Shown here piece after piece: positions 41,632 to 49,100 of a stretch of 49,100 nucleotides of DNA. A program made the position numbers and the translations under genes. The notes below the pieces were generated by a model that saw only the letters and a program-made list of their open reading frames with translations, was not told where the DNA came from and ran no database searches. The number at the start of each line of letters is the position of its first letter. Within the stretch, counting starts at the first letter, position 1. The stretch is taken from NCBI GenBank assembly GCA_913056345.1, contig CAJXMH010000023.1, positions 1 through 49,100 on the forward strand, written 5' to 3'. Origin of the DNA: an uncultured Flavobacteriales bacterium (GTDB taxonomy: Bacteria; Bacteroidota; Bacteroidia; Flavobacteriales_E; Vicingaceae).

Positions 41632-42756
41632 TTAAGCCTTTTTGAGTAAGTCTTCATAGAGTTGAAGCACTTTCTTATTGGATGCGAAATTATTAAGGAT
41701 ACTCTCTTTTAACTTTTTACCCATGTCTTCTGCTATATTAGGATTTTCATATAGATAGCTTAAATACTTTTCCGCATCTACTTCGGGCTTGGCAATATCA
41801 AGAAAAAAGCCATTGCTTCCATGCTCAATATAAGCATCAAAATCACCTACACCTTTACAAACCATCACGACTTTTTCTTGCAAACCTATTTCTTTAATCA
41901 CATTACTACTTGCTTCGGTTAGAGAAGGGTGAATTATTACATCTGAGGCGGCTAAGAAGTCAATGATATTCTTTCTGTAGCCCAATAGATGGATATGGTT
42001 TTCTAATTGGTTTTGTTTAATGAACGCATCTAAGTTATCTTTTTCTGGGCCTTCGTCTAAAATTAAAACTTGTATGTCAAAACCTCTTTCAATTAACTTT
42101 TTAAAAACAGGGAACAGGAGTAAGTGTCTTTTAAAAGGAATTAATCGAGCTGCCATAATTACAAGCATTCTAGCCTTGTATGCCTTTCTTATGCTTTCAA
42201 CTTCAATACCATTGGGTCTTGGGTAAAGCTCGAAATCATAGAGGTAAGGTATAATATGAAGTTTTTTCAAATAAACTTTTTCGAATTGAACTATCCCTTG
42301 ATAAACCCCTTTTGAGGGTACTACAATGCACTTGGATAAGCGATTGATTATTTTGTCAAAAAGCACTTCATTCTTATTCACTTTTAGCGGAATGCCGAAA
42401 TTCCCCTTATTAAACTTAAAGTGATGCCTGAAGGTGATCACTTTTGCCTTTAAAAAGTACTGAGCTATTACTGCAATAAAGTTTGCATGCTGAAGGTTTC
42501 CAAAAACATAATCGATTTTCTTTTTTGAACAGAACTTGATTAAGAAAAGAATTTGTTTAGGGTAGTAAAAATAGTTTTTAGGTATAGGGTTAGCATGCGT
42601 TTCAATTCCTTTTTCTTCTAGCCTTTGGTGCAATATTCCTTTTTCGCAGCTTGTAAGCAAAAAGATCGTGTGGCCTAGTTCTTTCAAATTGAATAAAGTG
42701 GTTTCTATTTGAACCGAGGCTTTATTTGAAGGATAATAGAATAGGATACGTTTCAT
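41632..42756 (-). CDS. Family 4-type glycosyltransferase (GT-B fold)
   Basis: A 374-residue GT-B enzyme. The N-terminal acceptor domain begins ILFYYPSNKASVQIETTLFN. The C-terminal donor domain has VIMAARLIPFKRHLLLFPVF (about 199-218), QVLILDEGPEKDNLD, HIHLLGYRKNIIDFLAASDV and the EASSNVIKEIGLQEKVVMV motif with the retaining Glu pair (E-x7-E). It overlaps the previous gene by an ATGA junction, implying coupled translation. Confidence 0.9.
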   Translation of the reverse strand: MKRILFYYPSNKASVQIETTLFNLKELGHTIFLLTSCEKGILHQRLEEKGIETHANPIPKNYFYYPKQILFLIKFCSKKKIDYVFGNLQHANFIAVIAQYFLKAKVITFRHHFKFNKGNFGIPLKVNKNEVLFDKIINRLSKCIVVPSKGVYQGIVQFEKVYLKKLHIIPYLYDFELYPRPNGIEVESIRKAYKARMLVIMAARLIPFKRHLLLFPVFKKLIERGFDIQVLILDEGPEKDNLDAFIKQNQLENHIHLLGYRKNIIDFLAASDVIIHPSLTEASSNVIKEIGLQEKVVMVCKGVGDFDAYIEHGSNGFFLDIAKPEVDAEKYLSYLYENPNIAEDMGKKLKESILNNFASNKKVLQLYEDLLKKA

Positions 42757-43868
42757 CGAGCCTGGTGAACTTCTTTCTGGATAGTTTCAAAGGTATCTCT
42801 ATAATGTTTAAGCGCGAATTCTTCTGTAAACTCCTTTGCTACTTCCCTTGACCGATCTGAATAGCTTTTTCGCTCTTCTGCAGTAAAATCGGCAAATCTT
42901 AGAATATTTCTTGTGACAACTTCTTGGTCTAAGGGTATAATGAAAGATTCATTAACCTTTTTTACGTATTCTTTACTCCCAGTCCATTCTGATATTAATG
43001 GAATCAGTCCCGCTGTCATGGCTTCTAGTACAACAGTGGGAAAGGCATCACCTCTGGCAGTATGAAGGTAAAAGCAACCTTCTTTTATTAGTGCATCAAT
43101 ATCGTTTGTGTGGCCTAAAAATGTGATAGCCTCTTGACACGCTTTTGAGCAGTTTTTTAATAAGTCTTCTTGTACATCTTCATTCCATTTACCAACAATA
43201 CTAAAACGAAGGTCATCTCTTTCATTAAAGGCTTTGGAGAAAGATTCAATCATGAGATCAATTCCTTTGTAATAGGTTCGCCAACCTCCTGGGCCTGTAG
43301 ATATAAAGATAAAGTGATTGACTTCTTGCCGAGGTTTAACTTCAAGGAGTTTATTTAATCTTTCCTTAGGTACGCCAAGGTATGTCGTGAAACGCAAAGG
43401 CTTGTTGATGCCATTTAGTCCGGCAAGATCATTAGCCATTTGCCCTTCACAGAGTAAAACATCGTATTGATTTAGTAGAGTAACTAACAATTTTCGCATA
43501 AATGGGCTGTACCATCTATCGTATAAGAAATACATGGTTTCATCACCTAAGTGTACCATTACTTTTTGCCTTTTTTTTAACCTAAAAATTTTCATAATAA
43601 TAGGGCTAAAATGTGGGCCAGAAACTAAGAAGTAGTCATAAGATTCTGGTTTCTTGAATGCGAAAGCATTGTAAAACCATGCAAAAATTGTATACAACTT
43701 ACCATATTCACGATCATTCCAAATCTTGTATTTGTCTACCATTTGAAACTCACCTCCAATACTTTTCGCCAACCTCCCATGCATAATATGGGGGCCTAAA
43801 CGTCCGTGAATGAATGACACCCTTGGCTTTTTATTAATGGGCTTTGCACCAGAGTTTTTGAACTCCAT
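42753..43868 (-). CDS. Family 4-type glycosyltransferase (GT-B fold)
   Basis: A 371-residue GT-B enzyme. The N-terminal domain starts RVSFIHGRLGPHIMHGRLAK. The C-terminal domain has FIFISTGPGGWRTYYKGIDL, RFSIVGKWNE, ITFLGHTNDIDALIKEGCF and GDAFPTVVLEAMTAGLIPLI, a clear nucleotide-sugar-binding E-x7-E-like motif. The N-terminal 35 bases overlap the 3' end of the upstream methyltransferase gene in another frame. That is unusually long, but the next Met lies too far inside the fold. Confidence 0.88.
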   Translation of the reverse strand: MEFKNSGAKPINKKPRVSFIHGRLGPHIMHGRLAKSIGGEFQMVDKYKIWNDREYGKLYTIFAWFYNAFAFKKPESYDYFLVSGPHFSPIIMKIFRLKKRQKVMVHLGDETMYFLYDRWYSPFMRKLLVTLLNQYDVLLCEGQMANDLAGLNGINKPLRFTTYLGVPKERLNKLLEVKPRQEVNHFIFISTGPGGWRTYYKGIDLMIESFSKAFNERDDLRFSIVGKWNEDVQEDLLKNCSKACQEAITFLGHTNDIDALIKEGCFYLHTARGDAFPTVVLEAMTAGLIPLISEWTGSKEYVKKVNESFIIPLDQEVVTRNILRFADFTAEERKSYSDRSREVAKEFTEEFALKHYRDTFETIQKEVHQAR

Positions 43869-44547
43869 AAATATAGTTTGATTTTATTGGGTCAATACCG
43901 GCATTTTTCAGACCTTGATGAAGGTCAGATCGATCAAATTCATAGATGTGGTCAGCATCAAGGTATTGCAGTTTTACGTTTAAATCTTTCCTGTATTCAT
44001 TTAATAAGCTTGCTTGATAATCAGGAACTTCAATGTAAATTCTTTCGAATAAAGGAGCAATTTGCTTTAAAAGCTTAAAAGGTTCATCAAGATGCTCAAT
44101 CACATGGGATAGAATGAGTACCTCATAGCGTTCATTGGTTTCTTCCAAGTGCTTATTTGCATCGCCAACTATAAATTTTAAATTATTTTTTGAGTGTGCA
44201 TTTTGGGCATTAGCAATTGCAACAGCATCGTAATCAATACCAACTACTAATTTTGCTTTATCAGCGATTATGCTAGAAATGTACCCGTGCTTACATCCTA
44301 AATCTAGCACTCGATCAGTTGGTTTGATCTCTTGCAGTAAAAAGTCTTGCTCTTTATTCCGAATTGGATGACTTTCTTCTTTGTAATAGCGAAAAGAAGC
44401 TTCATGGGCTAAACGGTGAAAGATCCAAGCTAGGTCAAGAAAAAGTTTAAATTTCTTTTTAGTAGGAAAGGGCATCATTTTGTTAAGCCTGTAAATCAAA
44501 CTGAGCAGCAGGTGACGTTCTTTTTTTCGTTTAAATTTTAGTCCCAT
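43834..44547 (-). CDS. Class I SAM-dependent methyltransferase
   Basis: A 237-residue protein. After a basic helical N-terminus (about 1-60), the Rossmann fold has motif I DRVLDLGCKHGYIS (about 77-90), VVGIDYDAVAIANAQ (motif II), the FIVGDANKHL acidic loop, and VLILSHVIEHLDEPFKLLKQ (motif IV with post-motif). The HVIEHLDEP signature is typical of small-molecule and sugar methyltransferases. It heads the lower polysaccharide operon, 34 bases after a TACTTTTG box, and probably methylates a sugar or terminates chain growth. Confidence 0.85.
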   Translation of the reverse strand: MGLKFKRKKERHLLLSLIYRLNKMMPFPTKKKFKLFLDLAWIFHRLAHEASFRYYKEESHPIRNKEQDFLLQEIKPTDRVLDLGCKHGYISSIIADKAKLVVGIDYDAVAIANAQNAHSKNNLKFIVGDANKHLEETNERYEVLILSHVIEHLDEPFKLLKQIAPLFERIYIEVPDYQASLLNEYRKDLNVKLQYLDADHIYEFDRSDLHQGLKNAGIDPIKSNYIYGVQKLWCKAH

Positions 44548-44580
44548 AGATTGAATCTAGTACGGTATAGATTTTGGTTT

Positions 44581-44588
44581 CAAAAGTA
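44581..44588 (-). promoter_or_regulatory. Putative -7 element (TACTTTTG) for the lower polysaccharide operon
   Basis: An exact TAnnTTTG match, 33 bases before the methyltransferase ATG. It lies in a 100-base gap shared with the divergent glycosyltransferase at 44648. Confidence 0.5.
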
Positions 44589-44647
44589 TTATAAAAATTT
44601 ACTGTTAAGCGTATTAATTCAGTTCTTTGAGTTTGTAATCTTAAAGC

Positions 44648-45721
44648 ATGAAGAAAATATCGACTATTGTTATAACCTCAAGAGAACCTTTTAATACAGA
44701 AGGTAATAGTCATATGCATTATGTAGATGAACTAAAAAAGTCGCATCGTATACTTTTTGTTGACCCTCCGGAATCATGGCCGTGTAAAAGGTTTAGTGTG
44801 CAACAGAAGGAACCAAACGTAGTATTAGTTCCTTATTTCAATGTATTTCCTATGTTTATCTTGCCACGATTTTTTGGCAAGTTAAATGATTGGTTTACAG
44901 CTTTAAGGATTGGTTTTTTGCTTAAGCGTTCGCAGTTTATACTATGGCAGTTTGACCCATATTATCTGTCTTCTTTAGGATTACTTAGGCCCAGAAGAAA
45001 AATTTATTTCCCTTTAGATTATTACGGCAGAGATATAAGAGATAAGAAGTTTGCTAAAAGAGCTGATTTATTGGTTACTGTTAATAGTCTTTTTGTAAAA
45101 AGAGGTTATGCTAATTTAAATAAGAATCTATTGTTGTTACCACACGGATTTTCTTCAGTGCAGTTAATAAAAGACGAAGAGCGTAATCAAATTGAAGAAA
45201 TCAAAGCTAAATATGGGAATTATTTCATTTTTACAGGAACATTGACCCAGTGGTTGGATTATAGTTTGCTTGAAAAGGTAGCAAGAGAAATACGACCACT
45301 TAATCTATTATTGCTCGGTAAACAGTATGTTGAAGATGAAAAACTAGCACCCTTGAAGTCACTTCAAAATGTTAAATTTTTGGGTCATGTTTCTTATAGG
45401 AGACTTAAATATTACGTTGCACCTGCACAAGCTTGTTTGGTGCTATATAATTTTGAATCTGAAGGTTCACGGAATCCAATAAAAATCACGGATTACATCT
45501 CACAAAATAAACTAGTAATTAATACGCTCAAAGTAGCGGATCTTCAAGCTTTAGAAGGAAAAATCATTTATACTGCTCAAAATCAAGAGGAGTATATTCA
45601 ATTAGTAAAAGACTGTATAGGAAAGCAACTAACTATCGATAAAGCGGTTGTAGACAATTGGAAGTCAGCTAATACCTACCCTAAGCTAGTTAAAAGAATT
45701 TTTGAAGCCTTGCGTTTTTGA
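44648..45721 (+). CDS. Glycosyltransferase (GT1/TuaH-like), inverted within the locus
   Basis: A 357-residue GT-B-type enzyme. It opens ISTIVITSREPFNTEGNSHM, then ILFVDPPESWPCKRFS, QFILWQFDPYYL, KIYFPLDYYGRDIRDKKFAK and LLLPHGFSSVQL; the donor domain has YFIFTGTLTQWLDYSLLEKV, NLLLLGKQYVEDE, VKFLGHVSYRRLKYYVAPAQ and ESEGSRNPIKITDYISQNKL. It looks like the TuaH-type family of exopolysaccharide glycosyltransferases. It is the only plus-strand gene of the polysaccharide locus, and its last 46 bases overlap the end of the convergent gene at 45676. Confidence 0.85.
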   Translation: MKKISTIVITSREPFNTEGNSHMHYVDELKKSHRILFVDPPESWPCKRFSVQQKEPNVVLVPYFNVFPMFILPRFFGKLNDWFTALRIGFLLKRSQFILWQFDPYYLSSLGLLRPRRKIYFPLDYYGRDIRDKKFAKRADLLVTVNSLFVKRGYANLNKNLLLLPHGFSSVQLIKDEERNQIEEIKAKYGNYFIFTGTLTQWLDYSLLEKVAREIRPLNLLLLGKQYVEDEKLAPLKSLQNVKFLGHVSYRRLKYYVAPAQACLVLYNFESEGSRNPIKITDYISQNKLVINTLKVADLQALEGKIIYTAQNQEEYIQLVKDCIGKQLTIDKAVVDNWKSANTYPKLVKRIFEALRF

Positions 45722-46563
45722 TACAACCTTAACTTTAAGAAATGTAAGCTATTTTTGGTCAGGGTTTTCCACTTACCTGTTTTAAATCCCAATTTCAAAT
45801 ATTCTGCAATAGCATCTGCAAGTTTGCCTTGTTTGATCTCAACATATAAGTGATGCTGCAAAGCCATGTAAATTTCTTTTTTCGTCAACTGATTGAAGCA
45901 ATTAAAATAAAGAGCATACTGATTCTTATGGTATACGGTATCGTTTCTTTGAGCACTGATACCTTCTCCACTAAAAGAACTCACAATTACATCTAGGTAT
46001 TTCCAATTAAAATGATGCAAACAAAAAGCTTTTAGGTTGAATACTGTATCTGCCGCTATTTTATATTTGATTTCATATAGACCTACTTTTTTAAATACTT
46101 TGCTTTTGAAAAACATAGATTGATGCCATAAATTCTTTTGGATAAAGTCCTTTTGGTTTACTATTGCTTCGCCTTCCGCTTTCTTTTTAAAATTATTCCA
46201 GACTTTAGCATAGATAATATCCGTATCAGCTTGATTTTCTGGTGAAAAAATTCTTTCAAGTGTTCTTGCATCAAAAAGACGGTCATCTGCGCCAATAAAA
46301 TACAACCACTGTCCTTTTGCTTGCCTGACTCCTTTATTCATTGCATCAAATATTCCTTTATCCGTTTCACTTACGAAATAGGAGATACTTTTGGAATAAG
46401 AGCTAACAATACTCTTAATGTTGTCATCGCTATTACCATCAATAATTAGTATTTCAAAGTTCTGGAAGGTTTGCTTTTGGATCGATTTAAGCAAACCTTC
46501 TAATAGCGTTGCATCATTATATGTTGGAATGATGATCGAAAGAAGAGGGTACTCTTTTCTCAT
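45676..46563 (-). CDS. Family 2 glycosyltransferase
   Basis: About 295 residues from the ATG at 46563, which overlaps the FkbM stop in a TAATG junction; an ORF start 21 bases upstream would lie inside FkbM. The GT-A features are LLSIIIPTYNDATLLEGLLK, ILIIDGNSDDNIKS, VSETDKGIFDAMNKGVRQAK and WLYFIGADDRLFD (DxD). The SETDKGIFDAMNKG signature is a known subgroup seen in colanic-acid-type (WcaA/WcaE-like) and capsule enzymes. The 3' end overlaps the convergent plus-strand gene by 46 bases. Confidence 0.9.
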   Translation of the reverse strand: MRKEYPLLSIIIPTYNDATLLEGLLKSIQKQTFQNFEILIIDGNSDDNIKSIVSSYSKSISYFVSETDKGIFDAMNKGVRQAKGQWLYFIGADDRLFDARTLERIFSPENQADTDIIYAKVWNNFKKKAEGEAIVNQKDFIQKNLWHQSMFFKSKVFKKVGLYEIKYKIAADTVFNLKAFCLHHFNWKYLDVIVSSFSGEGISAQRNDTVYHKNQYALYFNCFNQLTKKEIYMALQHHLYVEIKQGKLADAIAEYLKLGFKTGKWKTLTKNSLHFLKLRLYQKRKASKILLTSLG

Positions 46564-47330
46564 TAATTGATCTTTACATACCAATCGTCGTAATTAGATA
46601 AGCCTGCAAATTTTCGTTTGTAGCCTTTGGAAGTTAAGAGTTGATAAATTTTATGGCGATTTTCAGTTTTATTATGCTCACAACTAATCACTTTTATATT
46701 GTACTTAGAAAAATCAAAAGCATTTAAGATCTCGAACTCACTTCCTTCGGTATCAATAGATAGATAGTCTATTTCTTTGGGCGCATTGTGCTTAATGAGT
46801 AAATCAAGTAAGGAAATGGTTTCTACTGTATACATTTTTCCATCTTTTCGTGATTCATTGTGTAGGTCGGAAGAAGAGTAATCAGATACTGTTGACAGTT
46901 CCGATTCATTTACCTCATTAAACATAAGTTCTTTGCCACTTTCAGACCAAACGCATGCGGTTTCAATGCTTGCCTTTCGATTTTCTCTTAAATCTTTGTG
47001 CCATACTTTTGCAGGTTCAGCAAGTATTCCATTCCAATCAAAATCTCTTTCTAGCATCATTGTATTGCTAAGGTCTTTTCCATTGGTAGCTCCAAACTCC
47101 ACAAAAAAACCTTCTCTTTTAAAGTTCAATTCTAGTAGGACAAATAGGTCTTGTTTTAACTGAGCATGCGATTTTTCTTTCCACTTTAAAAGTAAACTTA
47201 GTTGTTCATTTGACAATTCTTCTAAAGTTCCCCAGTCTTTAAAAGACTCACTTAAAAGTACGTACGAGGATTTTTTCATTACGGCTAAATTGAAGCTAGC
47301 CAAGATTTGCTTAAAAAGTTTTTTCAGCAC
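46563..47330 (-). CDS. FkbM-family methyltransferase
   Basis: A 255-residue SAM-dependent methyltransferase. FFVEFGATNGKDLSNTMMLE (about 74-93) is motif I, then WNGILAEPAKVWHKDLRENR, IETACVWSESGKELMF, LLDLLIKHNAPKEIDYLSID and TEGSEFEILNAFDF, the FkbM signature. It probably O-methylates a sugar in the polysaccharide or its lipid-linked precursor. The start is GTG at 47330, four bases after the flippase stop. An ATG 17 codons inside is an alternative. Confidence 0.88.
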   Translation of the reverse strand: MLKKLFKQILASFNLAVMKKSSYVLLSESFKDWGTLEELSNEQLSLLLKWKEKSHAQLKQDLFVLLELNFKREGFFVEFGATNGKDLSNTMMLERDFDWNGILAEPAKVWHKDLRENRKASIETACVWSESGKELMFNEVNESELSTVSDYSSSDLHNESRKDGKMYTVETISLLDLLIKHNAPKEIDYLSIDTEGSEFEILNAFDFSKYNIKVISCEHNKTENRHKIYQLLTSKGYKRKFAGLSNYDDWYVKIN

Positions 47331-47334
47331 TGTC

Positions 47335-48783
47335 TTAAAGGGATTGGTTTCTATATTTTAAAATCTTGATGAATTCCTTACTTTCTTTCTGCAAAAGAGA
47401 AACGCAAAGAATAACAGCGCAAAAGAAAGGAATTGTGTAAAATATTTGCGAGTTTGTTTCGAAATATAAGAAGGCGGCCGTAAAGCTGACTATAGAAAAA
47501 ATAATGGTTGCAAGCTGTAATCTCTTTAAATCTAAATCAAGATTATCAACTGAATTGACTAATAATTTCATGACTATGAATTCAATCACTCTAGCTATGT
47601 AAATGGCCATGGCTATGCCTAATAGTCCGAATTGATTCAAGAGAAAGTAACCAAATACAACCGCTGCAGTTAAAAAGGTAATTTGATTATAGACAAAGTA
47701 GTTTGTTTTCTTCTTTTTATAAAGTGCCATAACTTCAATCGTTGTAAACGCTCTCCAAAGAATCGCAACAACTAGAATTGGGACATATTGCGCTGCTTCA
47801 TGAAAGTTTTGTGGAATTAAAACATTTAAGACCGGTTGCAGGACGATTAATAGAATTGAAATTGCAATGATTAAGACGAAAATAATAGAGTGAACTAAAC
47901 GATTGATTTCTGCATCCTTTACCTTTTTAGTTTCTTTCATCATTTTATATATTGTAGGTGAAAGCGCATTGTTCAAGGCATTAAAAAGTGTTTCTAATGT
48001 AGAGGCAATTACCACAGCAAAAGCATAAATTCCGAGAGCTTCCAAAGATAAGATTCGCTCCACCATAATTTTATCAATACCGTAGCCAAAAGATCCAATT
48101 AGCCCATTTGCAAAAATGGGAAAACCTAACAAAATCATCTTTTTTAGTTTAGTTAACCTTAATGATAAGCCATATTTTTTAACCAAATAAAAACCAAATA
48201 CAATTATTAGAATTCCATAGCCCATGATTCTACCGTAAATGGCACCTTCTGCTTGCATTTCTAACCATACAACCCCTACTAGTGAGCCAATTGTCATCAA
48301 GACCAAAGAGCCTGCTGCTAACCAAGAAAAAGCCTTTAAGTTAGATTGGTTTCTAAAAAGAGCTAGAAATAACTCATAATGAACCATCAGGGCTGCAAAT
48401 AGTAAGGTACAAACAAAGAATGGAGCAAAGGTAAACGCATCGTTTGCCACCAGGAGTTTTAGGATAGGTTTTCCTAACAATAGTAATAAGGAGATTATAA
48501 TGACTTGAATCAATAGTATTCCACCCAAAGTAGAGGAAATAAGTTCCTTTAATTTTAGCTTATCTTGGTATACATCCCAAAACTGATACATAAATATCGA
48601 GCTTACTCCCAAGCTTATCACTTGAGAGATAATGCCTGCATAAACCATAAAAAGGTTGAGTAAACCATATTCTAATTCACTCATGTAATTAAGATAGATT
48701 GGAGTGAATACAAGTGAGAAAGACAAAGGAAGAAAGCCTAGGATTGTATAAATAACGGAGCTTTTAAGTAAATCTTTTGTCAT
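47335..48783 (-). CDS. Oligosaccharide flippase / polysaccharide transporter (Wzx-like)
   Basis: About 482 residues from the ATG at 48783; a TTG two codons earlier is less likely. There are around 12-14 hydrophobic helices with the MATE/MVF-like pattern of polysaccharide biosynthesis proteins: VIYTILGFLPLSFSLVFTPI, MSELEYGLLNLFMVYAGI, GFPIFANGLIGSFGYGIDKI, ERILSLEALGIYAFAVVIAS. It flips undecaprenyl-linked repeat units across the inner membrane. It heads the upper polysaccharide operon (flippase, FkbM, GT2). Confidence 0.9.
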   Translation of the reverse strand: MTKDLLKSSVIYTILGFLPLSFSLVFTPIYLNYMSELEYGLLNLFMVYAGIISQVISLGVSSIFMYQFWDVYQDKLKLKELISSTLGGILLIQVIIISLLLLLGKPILKLLVANDAFTFAPFFVCTLLFAALMVHYELFLALFRNQSNLKAFSWLAAGSLVLMTIGSLVGVVWLEMQAEGAIYGRIMGYGILIIVFGFYLVKKYGLSLRLTKLKKMILLGFPIFANGLIGSFGYGIDKIMVERILSLEALGIYAFAVVIASTLETLFNALNNALSPTIYKMMKETKKVKDAEINRLVHSIIFVLIIAISILLIVLQPVLNVLIPQNFHEAAQYVPILVVAILWRAFTTIEVMALYKKKKTNYFVYNQITFLTAAVVFGYFLLNQFGLLGIAMAIYIARVIEFIVMKLLVNSVDNLDLDLKRLQLATIIFSIVSFTAAFLYFETNSQIFYTIPFFCAVILCVSLLQKESKEFIKILKYRNQSL

Positions 48784-48813
48784 ATTCAAAAACTGTTAAT
48801 TACTCGTTTTAAG

Positions 48814-48821
48814 TACATTTG
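48814..48821 (+). promoter_or_regulatory. -7 element (TACATTTG) four bases before the right-edge gene
   Basis: An exact TAnnTTTG match, then AAGC and ATG at 48826. It matches the geometry of mnmE, hemN and the DnaQ fusion, and supports this start over the overlapping minus-strand frame. Confidence 0.55.
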
Positions 48822-48825
48822 AAGC

Positions 48826-49100
48826 ATGAGTTTTGGATTGGATAAATCATACTTTAATGAAAAGAAGAATCTTGTTCTGCTTTTTTTATTAATGTTTTTT
48901 TCTTCTGAAATTGACGCCCAAATCAGGACCCAAAGCCCAAAGTCATCTTCTATTTTATTTTCCTCAAAGGTAGTCTTCAAATGGGACTCTTGTCTTAGTT
49001 GTGACCAAATGTTGACCTATGAACTTAAGGTTGCTGCTGATTCTGCATTTACGATCTCCTTATTGCGGCAAGCTTCTACAGACTTAAGTGATACAATTAC
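48826..49100 (+). CDS. Secreted protein, N-terminal part (cut by window edge)
   Basis: Ninety-one codons are visible, running off the right edge. After a charged start (MSFGLDKSYFNEKKN) comes the hydrophobic stretch LVLLFLLMFFSSEIDAQ, a signal peptide with cleavage near DAQ. The mature part (IRTQSPKSSSILFSSKVVFK and WDSCLSCDQMLTYELKVAAD) looks like a fibronectin- or Ig-type beta domain with SPKSSSxxxS...FxW and YELKVAADSAF strands, common in T9SS cargo. A T9SS sorting domain would be expected beyond the window. Minus-strand frame 48786-48980 is rejected in its favour. Confidence 0.7.
   Translation, partial: MSFGLDKSYFNEKKNLVLLFLLMFFSSEIDAQIRTQSPKSSSILFSSKVVFKWDSCLSCDQMLTYELKVAADSAFTISLLRQASTDLSDTI

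Noticed and set aside
48786-48980. 64-codon minus-strand frame upstream of the flippase
   Set aside because: It has no family features and covers the start of a plus-strand gene that has a signal peptide and a TACATTTG box four bases before its ATG.
1-49100. CRISPR arrays, tRNA or rRNA genes, insertion sequences, phage genes
   Set aside because: I looked in every intergenic gap and saw no regular direct repeats, no cloverleaf-like segments and no transposase or phage motif in any frame.

Overview
The window is a 49.1 kb piece of a Bacteroidota chromosome. The clearest marks are five secreted proteins with a C-terminal type IX secretion (T9SS) sorting domain, a TonB-dependent receptor paired with a DUF4249 lipoprotein, low G+C content, and many start codons preceded by the Bacteroidota -7 promoter element TAnnTTTG rather than a Shine-Dalgarno site. 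The phylum call is firm. The order (Flavobacteriales-like or Cytophagales-like) cannot be settled from this sequence. I found no rRNA, tRNA, CRISPR array, insertion sequence or prophage gene.

Layout. 1-4.4 kb: the start of a CIA30-like gene, a HisC-type aminotransferase, a tandem SpoIIAA-like protein, and a coupled cluster of tsaC/sua5 (t6A tRNA modification), a DUF6671-like zinc-ribbon protein and a TerB-like protein. 4.4-8.4 kb: two T9SS cargo genes separated by short palindromes. 8.5-14.8 kb: mnmE, a PiT-like membrane protein, an Fpg/Nei glycosylase, an AcpH-like phosphodiesterase, a DNRLRE cargo protein and rarA. 14.8-19.4 kb: a large T9SS cargo protein, sucD, and a second DNRLRE cargo protein. 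19.4-23.4 kb: a tight hemN-hemG-ydcF operon, then a small DUF7793-like gene. 23.5-27.6 kb: an oligopeptide-type binding lipoprotein coupled to an RND/MMPL permease, and a 51-residue membrane protein on the opposite strand. 27.6-31.4 kb: a GlmU-like nucleotidyltransferase and lon. 31.4-35.4 kb: a three-gene operon of TonB receptor, DUF4249 lipoprotein and e(P4)-type phosphatase. 35.5-39.1 kb: smpB, a DnaQ/GIY-YIG fusion nuclease and pckA. 39.2-48.8 kb: a surface polysaccharide locus with a flippase, a candidate polymerase, five glycosyltransferases and two methyltransferases. The right edge cuts a further secreted-protein gene.

How it fits together. Most of the window is housekeeping (tRNA modification, DNA repair, heme, TCA cycle and gluconeogenesis, proteolysis, trans-translation) interrupted by single-gene secreted cargo and three envelope modules: a TonB import operon, a binding lipoprotein/RND operon, and the polysaccharide locus.

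The most interesting signals are: (1) a repeated promoter geometry in which TAnnTTTG or a one-mismatch variant lies exactly four bases before the start codon of six genes, implying leaderless mRNAs; (2) the receptor/DUF4249/phosphatase operon, with one base between the last two genes; (3) the DnaQ/GIY-YIG fusion that keeps a UvrC-type four-cysteine iron-sulfur motif; and (4) a lone glycosyltransferase gene inverted inside the polysaccharide locus, overlapping its neighbour tail to tail by 46 bp.
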